Shown here: piece by piece, positions 43,370 through 52,484 of the stretch | Numbering within the stretch: the stretch's first letter is position 1 | Layout: each line of letters begins with the position of its first letter | Assembly (NCBI GenBank): GCA_025463545.1 | Contig: JAODAR010000011.1 | Span: 62,001 to 126,000 of the forward strand | Origin: Microbacteriaceae bacterium | GTDB taxonomy: Bacteria; Actinomycetota; Actinomycetes; Actinomycetales; Microbacteriaceae | Direction: 5' to 3' | Length of the DNA: 64,000 bases | The notes under the pieces: generated by a model | What the model was told of the DNA's origin: nothing | The model's input: the letters and a program-made list of their open reading frames with translations, nothing else | The model's database searches: none | Made by a program: the position numbers and the translations under genes

Positions 43370-43816
43370 ATGGTGGGAATGACTGCCACCGAACTTCCCG
43401 CACAGCTGGCCGAAATCCGCGAGGACTTCCTGGCGCTGGAGCAACGCGACCGCCTGCAGCTGCTACTCGAGTTCTCCAATGAGCTGCCCGAGCTGCCGCC
43501 GCGTTACCAGGACCACCCTGACCTGTTCGAGCGCGTCATCGAATGCCAGTCTCCGGTGTACATTTTCGTGGAGGTGGATGACGCCGGCGTGCACCTGTAT
43601 GCGACGGCACCACGGGAGTCCCCGACCACCCGCGGGTTCGCGTCCATTCTGGCGCAGGGCCTCGACGGGCTGAGCGTCGAGGAGGTGCTCGCCGTTCCCG
43701 ACGATTACCCGCAGTCGATCGGACTCACCGAGGCCGTCTCCCCGTTGCGCATCCGGGGCATGACCGCCCTGCTCGGGCGCACCAAGCGGCAGCTGCGGGA
43801 GCGAGTCGCCGCGTAG
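43370..43816 (+). CDS. sufE: SufE-family sulfur acceptor
   Basis: SufE accepts persulfide sulfur from a donor enzyme. The protein is about 148 residues, with the acceptor cysteine Cys59 in VIECQSPVYIF and the C-terminal RTKRQLRERV. The start is uncertain between ATGs at 43370 and 43379, neither with a strong ribosome site. No cysteine desulfurase is adjacent, so its donor may be the sulfurtransferase upstream, only four bases away. Confidence 0.9.
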   Translation: MVGMTATELPAQLAEIREDFLALEQRDRLQLLLEFSNELPELPPRYQDHPDLFERVIECQSPVYIFVEVDDAGVHLYATAPRESPTTRGFASILAQGLDGLSVEEVLAVPDDYPQSIGLTEAVSPLRIRGMTALLGRTKRQLRERVAA

Positions 43817-43873
43817 GCGACTCGCCAGCACGTTCGCACCGGCGCACGCTACCGGCCGCCGAGGCCCCTCACG

Positions 43874-43961
43874 AGCTGCGCACACCACTCGCGACAGCTG
43901 CGCACACGACTTACTACAGCTGCCCACACGACTTACTACAGCTGCGCACACCACTCACGAC
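43874..43961. repeat. Four-copy 22-bp tandem repeat
   Basis: AGCTGCGCACACSACTYRCKAC-like units start at 43874, 43896, 43918 and 43940, and a partial copy at 43962 runs into the end of the minus-strand hydrolase gene. The array fills the space between the convergent sufE and hydrolase genes. Confidence 0.93.
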
Positions 43962-45136
43962 AGCTTCGCGAGCCATTCGGCGATGGCACTGTTCCAGCGC
44001 TCCGGATCATAGTTCCAGAGCTTGGTGTGGCGTGCCTCGGTGAACGCCACGAAGGTGACGATGTCTGGCCGGCTCTCGGCGAGGGCGCGCGATCCGGTAG
44101 CCGGTACGTAGCCGTCGTCGTCACTGTGCATGAGCAGCACGGGGAAGTCCAATTCACCGGACCGGGCCACGAAGTCCAGCCGGGCGAAGTCGATCGGCGC
44201 GATCTGCCCGGTCACCGCGCGCCCCCATCCCTGTCCGAGCAGTTGCACGGCGCCAGAGGCGATCGGCGGGGGCAACCTCAGCAGTGCGCCCTGGAACGCG
44301 ACAACGTCGGCCCAGTCGATGACCGGCGAATCGAGCACCACGCCGCGGATGACACCGGGATGCGTGCTGCGGGTTGCCGCCTGCAGGCTGATGGCGCCGC
44401 CCATCGACCAGCCCATCAACACCACGCTGGTCGCTCCGTGCTGCACCGCGAAGGAGACCGCGGCGTGCACGTCCTCCCACTCGGTGTCGCCGAGGCCATA
44501 GCGGTGGTCGGTGCTGCGCGGGGCGTCACCATCGTTGCGGTAGGAGACCAGGAGGGTGGTGTACCCGGATTCCCGGAACACCGGAATGCCGCGCAAGCCT
44601 TCCTGACGACGCACCGCCCGCCCGTGCACCTGGATCACCCAGCGGTCGGTCGGCTCGGCCGCGGGAACCAGCCAGGCCGGCGCCGGGCCGAGCGGAGTCT
44701 GCACCAGCACGTCCTGGTACGGGACGCCGAGATCCCAGGGCCCGAGGTAGACCCAGCCGCCCAGCCGGCCCCGGGTGGCCGTGACCAGGTCACCGAAGTC
44801 GACCCGGATGATGACACGGGTCACCGTGGTCGCGGTGCTGGAGACGACCTCCCCCAGGCGTGCGTGCCCGGTGTCGCCTTCGAACCAGAGGCTGTATTCG
44901 CCGGGCAGTACCGAGTCGGCATCCGCTCGGAGGGTGATGACGCCGGCCGCGAGGTCGACGGCAAGGATGCGAACCTCTTCCTCACGCTTCGTCGGCGGCG
45001 TCACGATGCGCCGCGCCATCACGCCGGTCACGACACTGATTCCGGCGATGACGCTGAATGCGAGGCCCCCGAGGATTCCGCCCGCGATGGCGAACGGGAT
45101 CGTGCCGCGTGACTGGCGAACCGGGTCCCGGGTCAT
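43955..45136 (-). CDS. Membrane-anchored alpha/beta hydrolase
   Basis: The 393-residue protein starts at the ATG with AGAGG upstream. One N-terminal helix (about 15-40, FAIAGGILGGLAFSVIAGISVV) is followed by a beta-rich region and a C-terminal alpha/beta hydrolase domain. The nucleophile Ser is in LMGWSMGGAISL; an Asp in HSDDDGYVP and a His in EARHTKLWNYD complete the triad. It probably acts on the outer membrane face. The substrate is unknown. Confidence 0.88.
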   Translation of the reverse strand: MTRDPVRQSRGTIPFAIAGGILGGLAFSVIAGISVVTGVMARRIVTPPTKREEEVRILAVDLAAGVITLRADADSVLPGEYSLWFEGDTGHARLGEVVSSTATTVTRVIIRVDFGDLVTATRGRLGGWVYLGPWDLGVPYQDVLVQTPLGPAPAWLVPAAEPTDRWVIQVHGRAVRRQEGLRGIPVFRESGYTTLLVSYRNDGDAPRSTDHRYGLGDTEWEDVHAAVSFAVQHGATSVVLMGWSMGGAISLQAATRSTHPGVIRGVVLDSPVIDWADVVAFQGALLRLPPPIASGAVQLLGQGWGRAVTGQIAPIDFARLDFVARSGELDFPVLLMHSDDDGYVPATGSRALAESRPDIVTFVAFTEARHTKLWNYDPERWNSAIAEWLAKLS

Positions 45137-45188
45137 GAGCACCTCTCATCCGTCGGCGTGCCGGAGCGACAGCGCACCCAAAAAACTC

Positions 45189-45194
45189 TAGTCT
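45189..45194 (+). promoter_or_regulatory. -10 element of the DUF3000-rnd operon, leaderless
   Basis: TAGTCT is followed by six bases and the GTG start. GCGACA 17 bp upstream could be the -35. No Shine-Dalgarno is present, consistent with a leaderless transcript. Confidence 0.5.
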
Positions 45195-45200
45195 GCAGAC

Positions 45201-45797
45201 GTGCCCGATTCACAGGACCAGCAGGGTCTCCCCCCGGAGTTCGCCGCAGCGCTTGACGCGGTCCGCCGCGCCGTGGCCCGCCCCGAACTGGTCGTCACCG
45301 AGATCCCGGCCCCCGGCAGCCTCGCCCCGTACGCCGTCGCACTCTCCGCGGATGTGTCCCCGTCCCGGCACGGCAGCGACTCCGACTTCGGCACCGGGCG
45401 GTTCATCCTGCTCTACGACCCCGACGAACCCGAAGCCTGGGGCGGAGCGTTTCGCGTGGTCTGCTTCGCGCAGGCGCCGCTTGAAACCGACATCGGGCTC
45501 GACCCGTTCCTTGCCGAGGTGGCGTGGGCGTGGCTGGTCGACGCCCTCGATGCCCGAGGCGCGAAGTACACCGCCGCATCCGGCACCGCGACCAAGATCA
45601 TCTCCTCCGGATTCGGGGAGCTCGCCCGGCAGGGCGATGGTGCCCAGATCGAGCTGCGGGCGTCGTGGACGCCGCTGGAGAACAACGTCGCCGCGCACGT
45701 CGAGGGTTGGGGCGAGCTGCTGTGCATGCTCGCCGGCCTGCCGCCGGCGGGCGAAGGAGTCAGTTCGCTGACGATACGCCGGGCCGAACGTGGCTGA
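45201..45797 (+). CDS. DUF3000 protein
   Basis: The 198-residue actinobacterial protein has no known biochemical function. It contains FILLYDPDEPEAWGGAFRVVCF and EVAWAWLVDAL, which are conserved in DUF3000. The start is GTG with a -10 element six bases before it. It overlaps the RNase D gene by eight bases, the usual pairing in Actinobacteria. Confidence 0.9.
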   Translation: MPDSQDQQGLPPEFAAALDAVRRAVARPELVVTEIPAPGSLAPYAVALSADVSPSRHGSDSDFGTGRFILLYDPDEPEAWGGAFRVVCFAQAPLETDIGLDPFLAEVAWAWLVDALDARGAKYTAASGTATKIISSGFGELARQGDGAQIELRASWTPLENNVAAHVEGWGELLCMLAGLPPAGEGVSSLTIRRAERG

Positions 45798-47022
45798 ATT
45801 GAATGTGGCTGAGCCGTCCGCCGGAGCGACCCGCCATGAGGTGATTGCGACCCGCGAGGCGTACCTGGCGGCTACCGCCTTGATCAGCGAGGGCAACGGA
45901 CCGGTCGGAATCGACGCCGAGCGCGCCTCAGGGTTCACGTACTCGCAGCGCGCCTACCTGATCCAGGTGTACCGCCGCGGCGCCGGCACGTTCCTCTTCG
46001 ATCCGCCGGCCGTCGGGCGCTTCACCGAACTCAACGACGTCCTTGCCTCCACCGAGTGGATTCTGCACGCGGCGAGCCAGGATCTCGCCTGCCTGCGTGA
46101 GGTCGGACTCGACCCGGCCTGGATCTTCGACACTGAACTGGCCGCCCGGCTGCTCGGACTCCCCCGGGTCGGCCTCGGCACCGTCGTCGAGGAACTGCTC
46201 GGCATCCACCTGGCGAAGGAGCACTCCGCCGCTAATTGGTCGACCCGTCCCCTTCCGGAATCCTGGCTGGTGTATGCCGCGCTCGACGTGGAACTGCTGC
46301 CCGACCTCCGCGACGTGATGGTGCGCTTGCTCGCCGAGTCTGGCAAGACCGAGATCGCCGCCCAGGAATTCGCTGCGGTGCTGGCGCGGGAGCCGAAGCC
46401 GGCCGCCGCTGAACCCTGGCGCCGGCTGTCGGGCATCCATTCCATCCGCGGGGTGCGAAACCTCGCCGTCGCCCGCGAACTCTGGCTGGCCAGGGATGCC
46501 CTCGCCCAACAGCTCGACGTCTCCCCCGGCCGCCTGGTGCCGGACGCCTCGCTGACGGCCGCCGCCCGGGTCGCACCAACGAGCAGGCAGGCCCTCGCCA
46601 ACCTCCGTGAATTCAGCGGCCGGGCCAGCCGCAGTGAACTCGATCGCTGGTGGAACGCCGTGCAGGCCGGACTGACGACCGAAGACCTCCCGGCCACCAA
46701 AGCCAGCGGTGACGCGCTCCCCCCGCCGCGCGCCTGGGGAGACCGCAACCCCGAAGCCGATGTCCGCTATAAGGCGGCCAGGGCCGCCATCGTCGAGATT
46801 GCAGACGAACTGTCCATCCCGGTGGAGAACCTGCTCACCCCGGAGCATCTGCGCCGTGTCGCCTGGTCACCGCCGGAACCGGCCGACGCCGCATCCGTTG
46901 CCGAAAGCCTCGCCGCACTCGGCGCCCGACCCTGGCAGATTGACGCAACCGTACAGGCGATAACCGATGCCTTTGTAGATGTCCACCAAGAAGCGAACAC
47001 TTCGGCCGAATCGGCTTCGTAG
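45790..47022 (+). CDS. rnd: Ribonuclease D-like 3'-5' exonuclease with HRDC domain
   Basis: The 410-residue protein trims RNA 3' ends. The DEDD exonuclease motifs are GIDAERASG, ILHAASQDLACLREVGL and YAALDVELLPDLRD with its Tyr. An HRDC domain follows (about 215-295, REPWRRLSGIHSIRG onward), and a second C-terminal helical region ends the protein. The GTG start lies within the DUF3000 stop region; another GTG 15 bases later is possible. Confidence 0.93.
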   Translation: MAELNVAEPSAGATRHEVIATREAYLAATALISEGNGPVGIDAERASGFTYSQRAYLIQVYRRGAGTFLFDPPAVGRFTELNDVLASTEWILHAASQDLACLREVGLDPAWIFDTELAARLLGLPRVGLGTVVEELLGIHLAKEHSAANWSTRPLPESWLVYAALDVELLPDLRDVMVRLLAESGKTEIAAQEFAAVLAREPKPAAAEPWRRLSGIHSIRGVRNLAVARELWLARDALAQQLDVSPGRLVPDASLTAAARVAPTSRQALANLREFSGRASRSELDRWWNAVQAGLTTEDLPATKASGDALPPPRAWGDRNPEADVRYKAARAAIVEIADELSIPVENLLTPEHLRRVAWSPPEPADAASVAESLAALGARPWQIDATVQAITDAFVDVHQEANTSAESAS

Positions 47023-47064
47023 GAACAGTCAAAGGATTCTTGCCGCAAATTGCCGGACCCTAGG

Positions 47065-47091
47065 ATCGATTTCGATCTGATCGAAATTGAT
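47065..47091. promoter_or_regulatory. 27-bp palindrome upstream of fadAB
   Basis: The centre ATTTCGATC-T-GATCGAAAT is a perfect 9-bp inverted repeat, and flanking bases extend the symmetry to positions 47065 and 47091. It lies right after a TAGGAT -10-like sequence and 10 bp before the start codon's region, with the ribosome site GGAGG following. This is the place for a repressor operator. Confidence 0.75.
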
Positions 47092-47100
47092 GGAGGCATT

Positions 47101-48300
47101 GTGGCCGAACGAGCAGAAGTCGTCTTTGTGGACGGGGTACGAACCCCATTCGGACGCGCCGGCGAAAAAGGCATGTACTGGAACACCCGGGCCGACGACC
47201 TGGTGGTCAAGACGATGATCGGCCTGATGGAACGCAACCCGACCGTTCCCGGTGACCGGATCGACGACGTCGCAATCGCAGCCACCACGCAGACCGGTGA
47301 CCAGGGCCTCACGCTCGGCCGCACAGCCGCGCTACTGGCGGGGCTGCCCAAGACCGTGCCGGGCTTCGCGATCGACCGGATGTGCGCCGGTGCCATGACC
47401 GCAGTGACCACCATGGGTTCGGCGATCGGCTTCGGCGCTTACGACCTGGCCATCGCCGGTGGTGTCGAGCACATGGGCCGCCACCCCATGGGTTTCGGCG
47501 TCGACCCCAACCCGCGGTTCCTCGCCGAGAAGCTGGTGAGCGAAGACGCGCTCGTGATGGGTGCCACCGCTGAACGCATCCACGACCGCTTCCCGGAGTA
47601 CACCAAGGAGCGCTCTGACCGATTCGCCCTGCGCAGCCAGCAGAAGCTGGCCGCCGCATACGAGGCCGGGAAGATCCAGCCCGACCTGGTACCGGTCGCT
47701 ATTCGCAGTGACAACGGATGGGGACTCGCCACACGCGACGAAGCTCCGCGCCCGGAGACCACCATGGAGGGCCTCGCCGGCCTGAAGACACCGTTCCGCC
47801 CGCACGGGCGGATCACCGCGGGAAACGCCTCTGGCCTTAACGATGGCGCCACCGCGTGCCTCCTCGCCTCAAGTGACGCCGCCAAGGAGCTGGGCCTGGG
47901 CGTCAAGATGAAGATGGTGAGCTTCGCATTCGCCGGGGTCGAGCCGGAGGTCATGGGCCTGGGTCCTGTGCCGTCCACCGAGAAGGCGCTGCGGAAGGCC
48001 GGCCTGTCGATCACGGACATCGGCTTGTTCGAATTGAACGAGGCGTTCGCGGTGCAGGTGATCTCCTTCCTCGATCACTTCGGAATCGACGATGACGACC
48101 CCCGCGTGAACAAGTGGGGCGGTGCGATCGCGGTCGGCCATCCGCTGGCCTCGTCCGGCGTGCGCCTGATGAACCAGCTCGCAGCGCAGTTCGCCGAGCA
48201 CCGCGAGGTGCGCTACGGCGTGACCGCAATGTGCATCGGCCTCGGCCAGGGCGGCACCGTTATTTGGGAGAACCCCCACTTCAACCGGAAGGCAAAGTAA
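47101..48300 (+). CDS. fadA: Acetyl-CoA acyltransferase (thiolase)
   Basis: The enzyme does the last beta-oxidation step. The GTG start has GGAGG nearby and gives 399 residues beginning MAERAEVVFVDGVRTPFG. The nucleophile Cys is in DRMCAGAMTAVTTM. The catalytic His and second Cys are in VGHPLASSGVRLM and CIGLGQGGTVIWE, and NEAFAVQ is intact. It is the first gene of a fadA-fadB operon with a 3-bp gap. Confidence 0.96.
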   Translation: MAERAEVVFVDGVRTPFGRAGEKGMYWNTRADDLVVKTMIGLMERNPTVPGDRIDDVAIAATTQTGDQGLTLGRTAALLAGLPKTVPGFAIDRMCAGAMTAVTTMGSAIGFGAYDLAIAGGVEHMGRHPMGFGVDPNPRFLAEKLVSEDALVMGATAERIHDRFPEYTKERSDRFALRSQQKLAAAYEAGKIQPDLVPVAIRSDNGWGLATRDEAPRPETTMEGLAGLKTPFRPHGRITAGNASGLNDGATACLLASSDAAKELGLGVKMKMVSFAFAGVEPEVMGLGPVPSTEKALRKAGLSITDIGLFELNEAFAVQVISFLDHFGIDDDDPRVNKWGGAIAVGHPLASSGVRLMNQLAAQFAEHREVRYGVTAMCIGLGQGGTVIWENPHFNRKAK

Positions 48301-48303
48301 CCG

Positions 48304-50463
48304 ATGACCGACTACTCCACCATCGACTTCTCCCCGCTGCTTGCGCTCTCCGACGACGAGGTTGTCACGCACTCATTCGTGCGCGACGTACCCCTCTCCG
48401 GCGGACGAACCCTCGCACTGGTCACCCTGGACAACGGGCGGGACCACACCCGGCCGAACACGCTCGGTGCGGCCACCCTGATCGAGTTCGCCGGGACGAT
48501 GGATGCCCTGAAGGAGCGCGCCGCCCGGGGCGAGATCCACGGAGTCGCGGTCACCGGCAAGCCGTACATCCTCGCTGCCGGCGCCGACCTGAGCAAGGTC
48601 GCCGAAATCCCGTCCCGCGAGGTCGGCGTCACGCTCGCCCAGCTCGGCCACTACGCGCTCGGGAAGGAAGCCGAGCTCGGCGTGCCGTCTTTCGTGTTCA
48701 TCAACGGACTCGCCCTCGGCGGCGGGCTGGAGATCGCGCTCAACGCCGACTACCGCACAGTCGACGCCTCCGTTCCCGCGGTGGGGCTTCCGGAGGTGTT
48801 CCTCGGCCTGATCCCCGGCTGGGGCGGATCGTATCTGCTGCCGAACCTGATCGGCATCGAGAACGCGCTGACAGTCATCATCTCGAACCCGCTCAAGAAC
48901 AACCGCACCCTCAAGGGCCCCGACGTGCTCTCGCTCGGCATCGCCGACGCCATGTTCGATTCGTCGACTTTCCTCGAGAAGTCCATCGACTGGGCCGACG
49001 GCGTGATCAATGGGACCACGAAGGTCAGCCGCCCCAACTCGCCCGGCAAGATCGAGCGCCTGGTGAAGTGGGACGCGGCCATCAGCGTGGCTCGAAAGAT
49101 GCTCGAAACCAAGATCGGCACCGTGGCCAGGTCACCGTATGTGGCGCTTGACCTGTTGAAGGCGGCCAAGGGCGGTACGAAGGCCGAAGGCTTCGAGCGT
49201 GAAGACCAGGCGCTGGCGACCCTGATCGCGGGAGACCAGCTGCAGGCCAGCATCTACGCCTTCAACCTGGTGCAGAAGCGGGCGAAGCGCCCCGCTGGTG
49301 CGCCGGACAAGGCGCTCGCCAAGCAGATCACCAAGGTCGGCATCATCGGCGCCGGTCTGATGGCCAGCCAGTTCGCGCTGCTCTTCGTGCGTCGGCTTCG
49401 GGTGCCCGTGGTGATCACAGACCTCGACCAGGCGCGGGTCGACAAGGGCGTGTCGTACATCCACAACGAGATCCAGGCGCTCCAGGACAAGAAGCGGATT
49501 TCCGCGGACGAGGCGAACCGGCTGCGCGACCTCGTCACCGGCACCACCGACAAAGCGCTGTTCGCGGACGCCGACTGGGTTATCGAGGCTGTCTTCGAAG
49601 AGCTCGGCGTCAAGCAGGACGTGTTCGCCGAGATCGAGAAGCACATCTCCCCCGAGGCCATCCTGGCCACGAACACGTCGTCGCTCTCGGTGGAGAAGAT
49701 CGGCGCCAAGCTCGAACACCCGGAGCGACTGGTGGGCTTCCACTTCTTCAACCCGGTCGCCGTGATGCCGCTGATCGAGGTGGTCAACTCCCCGCAGACC
49801 AACGAGTCGACGCTCTCCACCGCGATGGTCATCGCCGCGAAGCTGCGGAAGAACGCCGTCATCACGCGGGACACTCCCGGTTTCGTGGTCAACCGGGTGC
49901 TCGCCAAGGTTCTCGGTGAGGCGATGCACGCCGTCGACACCGGCACCGCGTTCGAGGTCGTCACGCAGGCGGTCGCCCCGTTCGGACTGCCGATGTCCCC
50001 GTTCGAACTGCTTGAACTGGTGGGCCTCACCGTCGGCGCCCACGTGCTGGACACCCACCACGCGGCATTCCCCGACCGCTTCTTCGAGAGCGAGAACCTG
50101 CACAAGCTGGCCGAGTACGGCAAGATCCTCGAGCGCGACTCGAAGGGCCGCATCACCGGCTACGACAAGGGAGCCGTGAAGATCGTCGCCGGCGGCACCA
50201 GGCCGATGAGCGCCGCCGAGCTGCAGATCCGCTTCGAAGACGGCCTGGCCGATGAAATCAAGCGGATGCTGGACGACGACGTGGTGCACGCCGCCGAAGA
50301 CATCGACCTGTGCATGATCCTCGGCGCGGGCTACCCGTTCCAGATGGGCGGGGTCACCCCCTACCTCGACCGGGTCGGAGCCAGCGAACGGGTATTCGGT
50401 GACACGTTCCATCACCCGGTCATTCGCGGCGTGGGTGCCGCGGCCCAGCGGGTGGGCGTCTAG
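48304..50463 (+). CDS. fadB: Fatty acid oxidation multifunctional protein FadB
   Basis: The 719-residue protein fuses an enoyl-CoA hydratase (about 1-240, with YILAAGADLSKVAEIP and ALGGGLEIAL) to a 3-hydroxyacyl-CoA dehydrogenase. The Rossmann motif is VGIIGAGLMASQFALLF near residue 340, and the catalytic His-Glu region is LVGFHFFNPVAVMPLIEVV. The oxyanion-hole and glutamate positions of the hydratase look conserved. It works with FadA in fatty-acid breakdown. Confidence 0.96.
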   Translation: MTDYSTIDFSPLLALSDDEVVTHSFVRDVPLSGGRTLALVTLDNGRDHTRPNTLGAATLIEFAGTMDALKERAARGEIHGVAVTGKPYILAAGADLSKVAEIPSREVGVTLAQLGHYALGKEAELGVPSFVFINGLALGGGLEIALNADYRTVDASVPAVGLPEVFLGLIPGWGGSYLLPNLIGIENALTVIISNPLKNNRTLKGPDVLSLGIADAMFDSSTFLEKSIDWADGVINGTTKVSRPNSPGKIERLVKWDAAISVARKMLETKIGTVARSPYVALDLLKAAKGGTKAEGFEREDQALATLIAGDQLQASIYAFNLVQKRAKRPAGAPDKALAKQITKVGIIGAGLMASQFALLFVRRLRVPVVITDLDQARVDKGVSYIHNEIQALQDKKRISADEANRLRDLVTGTTDKALFADADWVIEAVFEELGVKQDVFAEIEKHISPEAILATNTSSLSVEKIGAKLEHPERLVGFHFFNPVAVMPLIEVVNSPQTNESTLSTAMVIAAKLRKNAVITRDTPGFVVNRVLAKVLGEAMHAVDTGTAFEVVTQAVAPFGLPMSPFELLELVGLTVGAHVLDTHHAAFPDRFFESENLHKLAEYGKILERDSKGRITGYDKGAVKIVAGGTRPMSAAELQIRFEDGLADEIKRMLDDDVVHAAEDIDLCMILGAGYPFQMGGVTPYLDRVGASERVFGDTFHHPVIRGVGAAAQRVGV

Positions 50464-50477
50464 CGGCAGAGTCGTAC

Positions 50478-51305
50478 CTAGGTTCGCGCCGGGAAGCCCT
50501 GCGCCGTCAGCCAGTCCAGGGTGACGGCCGCGACGTCCCGCCATCCGCTGTCGATCGTGAGTGAATGGCCACGCCCGGCGAACTCATGCAGATCGGTCCG
50601 CGACGACGTGTGATCCGCGTACAGTTTCAGCACCTCCCGGGTCACGACCTCGGGCACGACATGGTCCTCGGTGCCGCTGGTGAGCAGCAGCGGCCCGCGC
50701 GCCGCCTTGTGCGTGTCGACGCGGGCCGGGGAGTTGCGAGAGAAGTTGGCCGCGGTGTCCTCGAACAGCGGTCGCCCCGGGCCGGGAATCGTCCACTGGT
50801 CGTGGAGGGCATCCGACTCTTCCTCGCTGAGCGCGTTCCCGAAGCTGTAGCGGAACTGTCTCGCCGTCAGGGACACGGTGCGCTTCCGGTTCGCCGGGTT
50901 GGACAGCACGGGAAACGCGGACTTCAGCTGGGCGAATGGCAGCGCCCGCACTCCCTTGATCGGCGCCGGATCGATGGCCACCGCCGCGACGGCCAGGTCG
51001 TTGGCGAGGAGCTCCTGCGCAATGAGCCCACCGAAGGAGTGCCCGATGACGATCGGCGTGGCACGCATGGTTGCGATGAGCGACGCGTAATGCTCGAAGA
51101 TCTGCAGGATTCCGACATCATTGAGGGCGTCGGGATTGTCACGCGTTCCCTGCACTGTGTCCGAGTCTCCAGGCCAGCCGGGTGCGGTCGCCCGGTATCC
51201 TTGCTCGGAGAACAGGTTGATCCAGGGCGCCCAGGCGGCCGCATGAATCCAGAGTCCGTGGATGAAGAGCACGGGCGGCGCGACAGCCGCGGGTGTGTCC
51301 GACAT
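50478..51305 (-). CDS. Alpha/beta hydrolase, soluble
   Basis: The 275-residue protein has PPVLFIHGLWIHAAAW with the oxyanion site, the nucleophile Ser in VIGHSFGGLIAQ, Asp in SGTEDHVVPE and His in FAGRGHSLTID. The ATG at 51305 follows GAGGAGAAG. It converges on fadB with a 14-bp gap. The ester or haloacid substrate is unknown. Confidence 0.9.
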   Translation of the reverse strand: MSDTPAAVAPPVLFIHGLWIHAAAWAPWINLFSEQGYRATAPGWPGDSDTVQGTRDNPDALNDVGILQIFEHYASLIATMRATPIVIGHSFGGLIAQELLANDLAVAAVAIDPAPIKGVRALPFAQLKSAFPVLSNPANRKRTVSLTARQFRYSFGNALSEEESDALHDQWTIPGPGRPLFEDTAANFSRNSPARVDTHKAARGPLLLTSGTEDHVVPEVVTREVLKLYADHTSSRTDLHEFAGRGHSLTIDSGWRDVAAVTLDWLTAQGFPART

Positions 51306-51341
51306 GGATTCTTCTCCTCGTTGTGTGAGCTGCCAGTCACC

Positions 51342-51387
51342 CTTCCGGTCGAGACCGCCGGCTCGGCGGGTCACTCTCGACCGGAAG
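51342..51387. terminator. Strong hairpin between the reductase and hydrolase genes
   Basis: CTTCCGGTCGAGA pairs exactly with TCTCGACCGGAAG (13 bp), and an inner CCGCCG-GCT-CGGCGG stem lies inside. It sits between two co-oriented minus-strand genes. It has no U-tract. Confidence 0.8.
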
Positions 51388-51414
51388 TGCCACCCTCGAG
51401 TGAATGCGAGCGGA

Positions 51415-52404
<990 letters not shown>

Positions 52405-52484
52405 ACGGCAACAATAGGACGTGGAGTGCGCTCGCGGTCAATAGTTCAGCGCCGCAACAGGGCCACATGTGGCCGCAACGAGGC

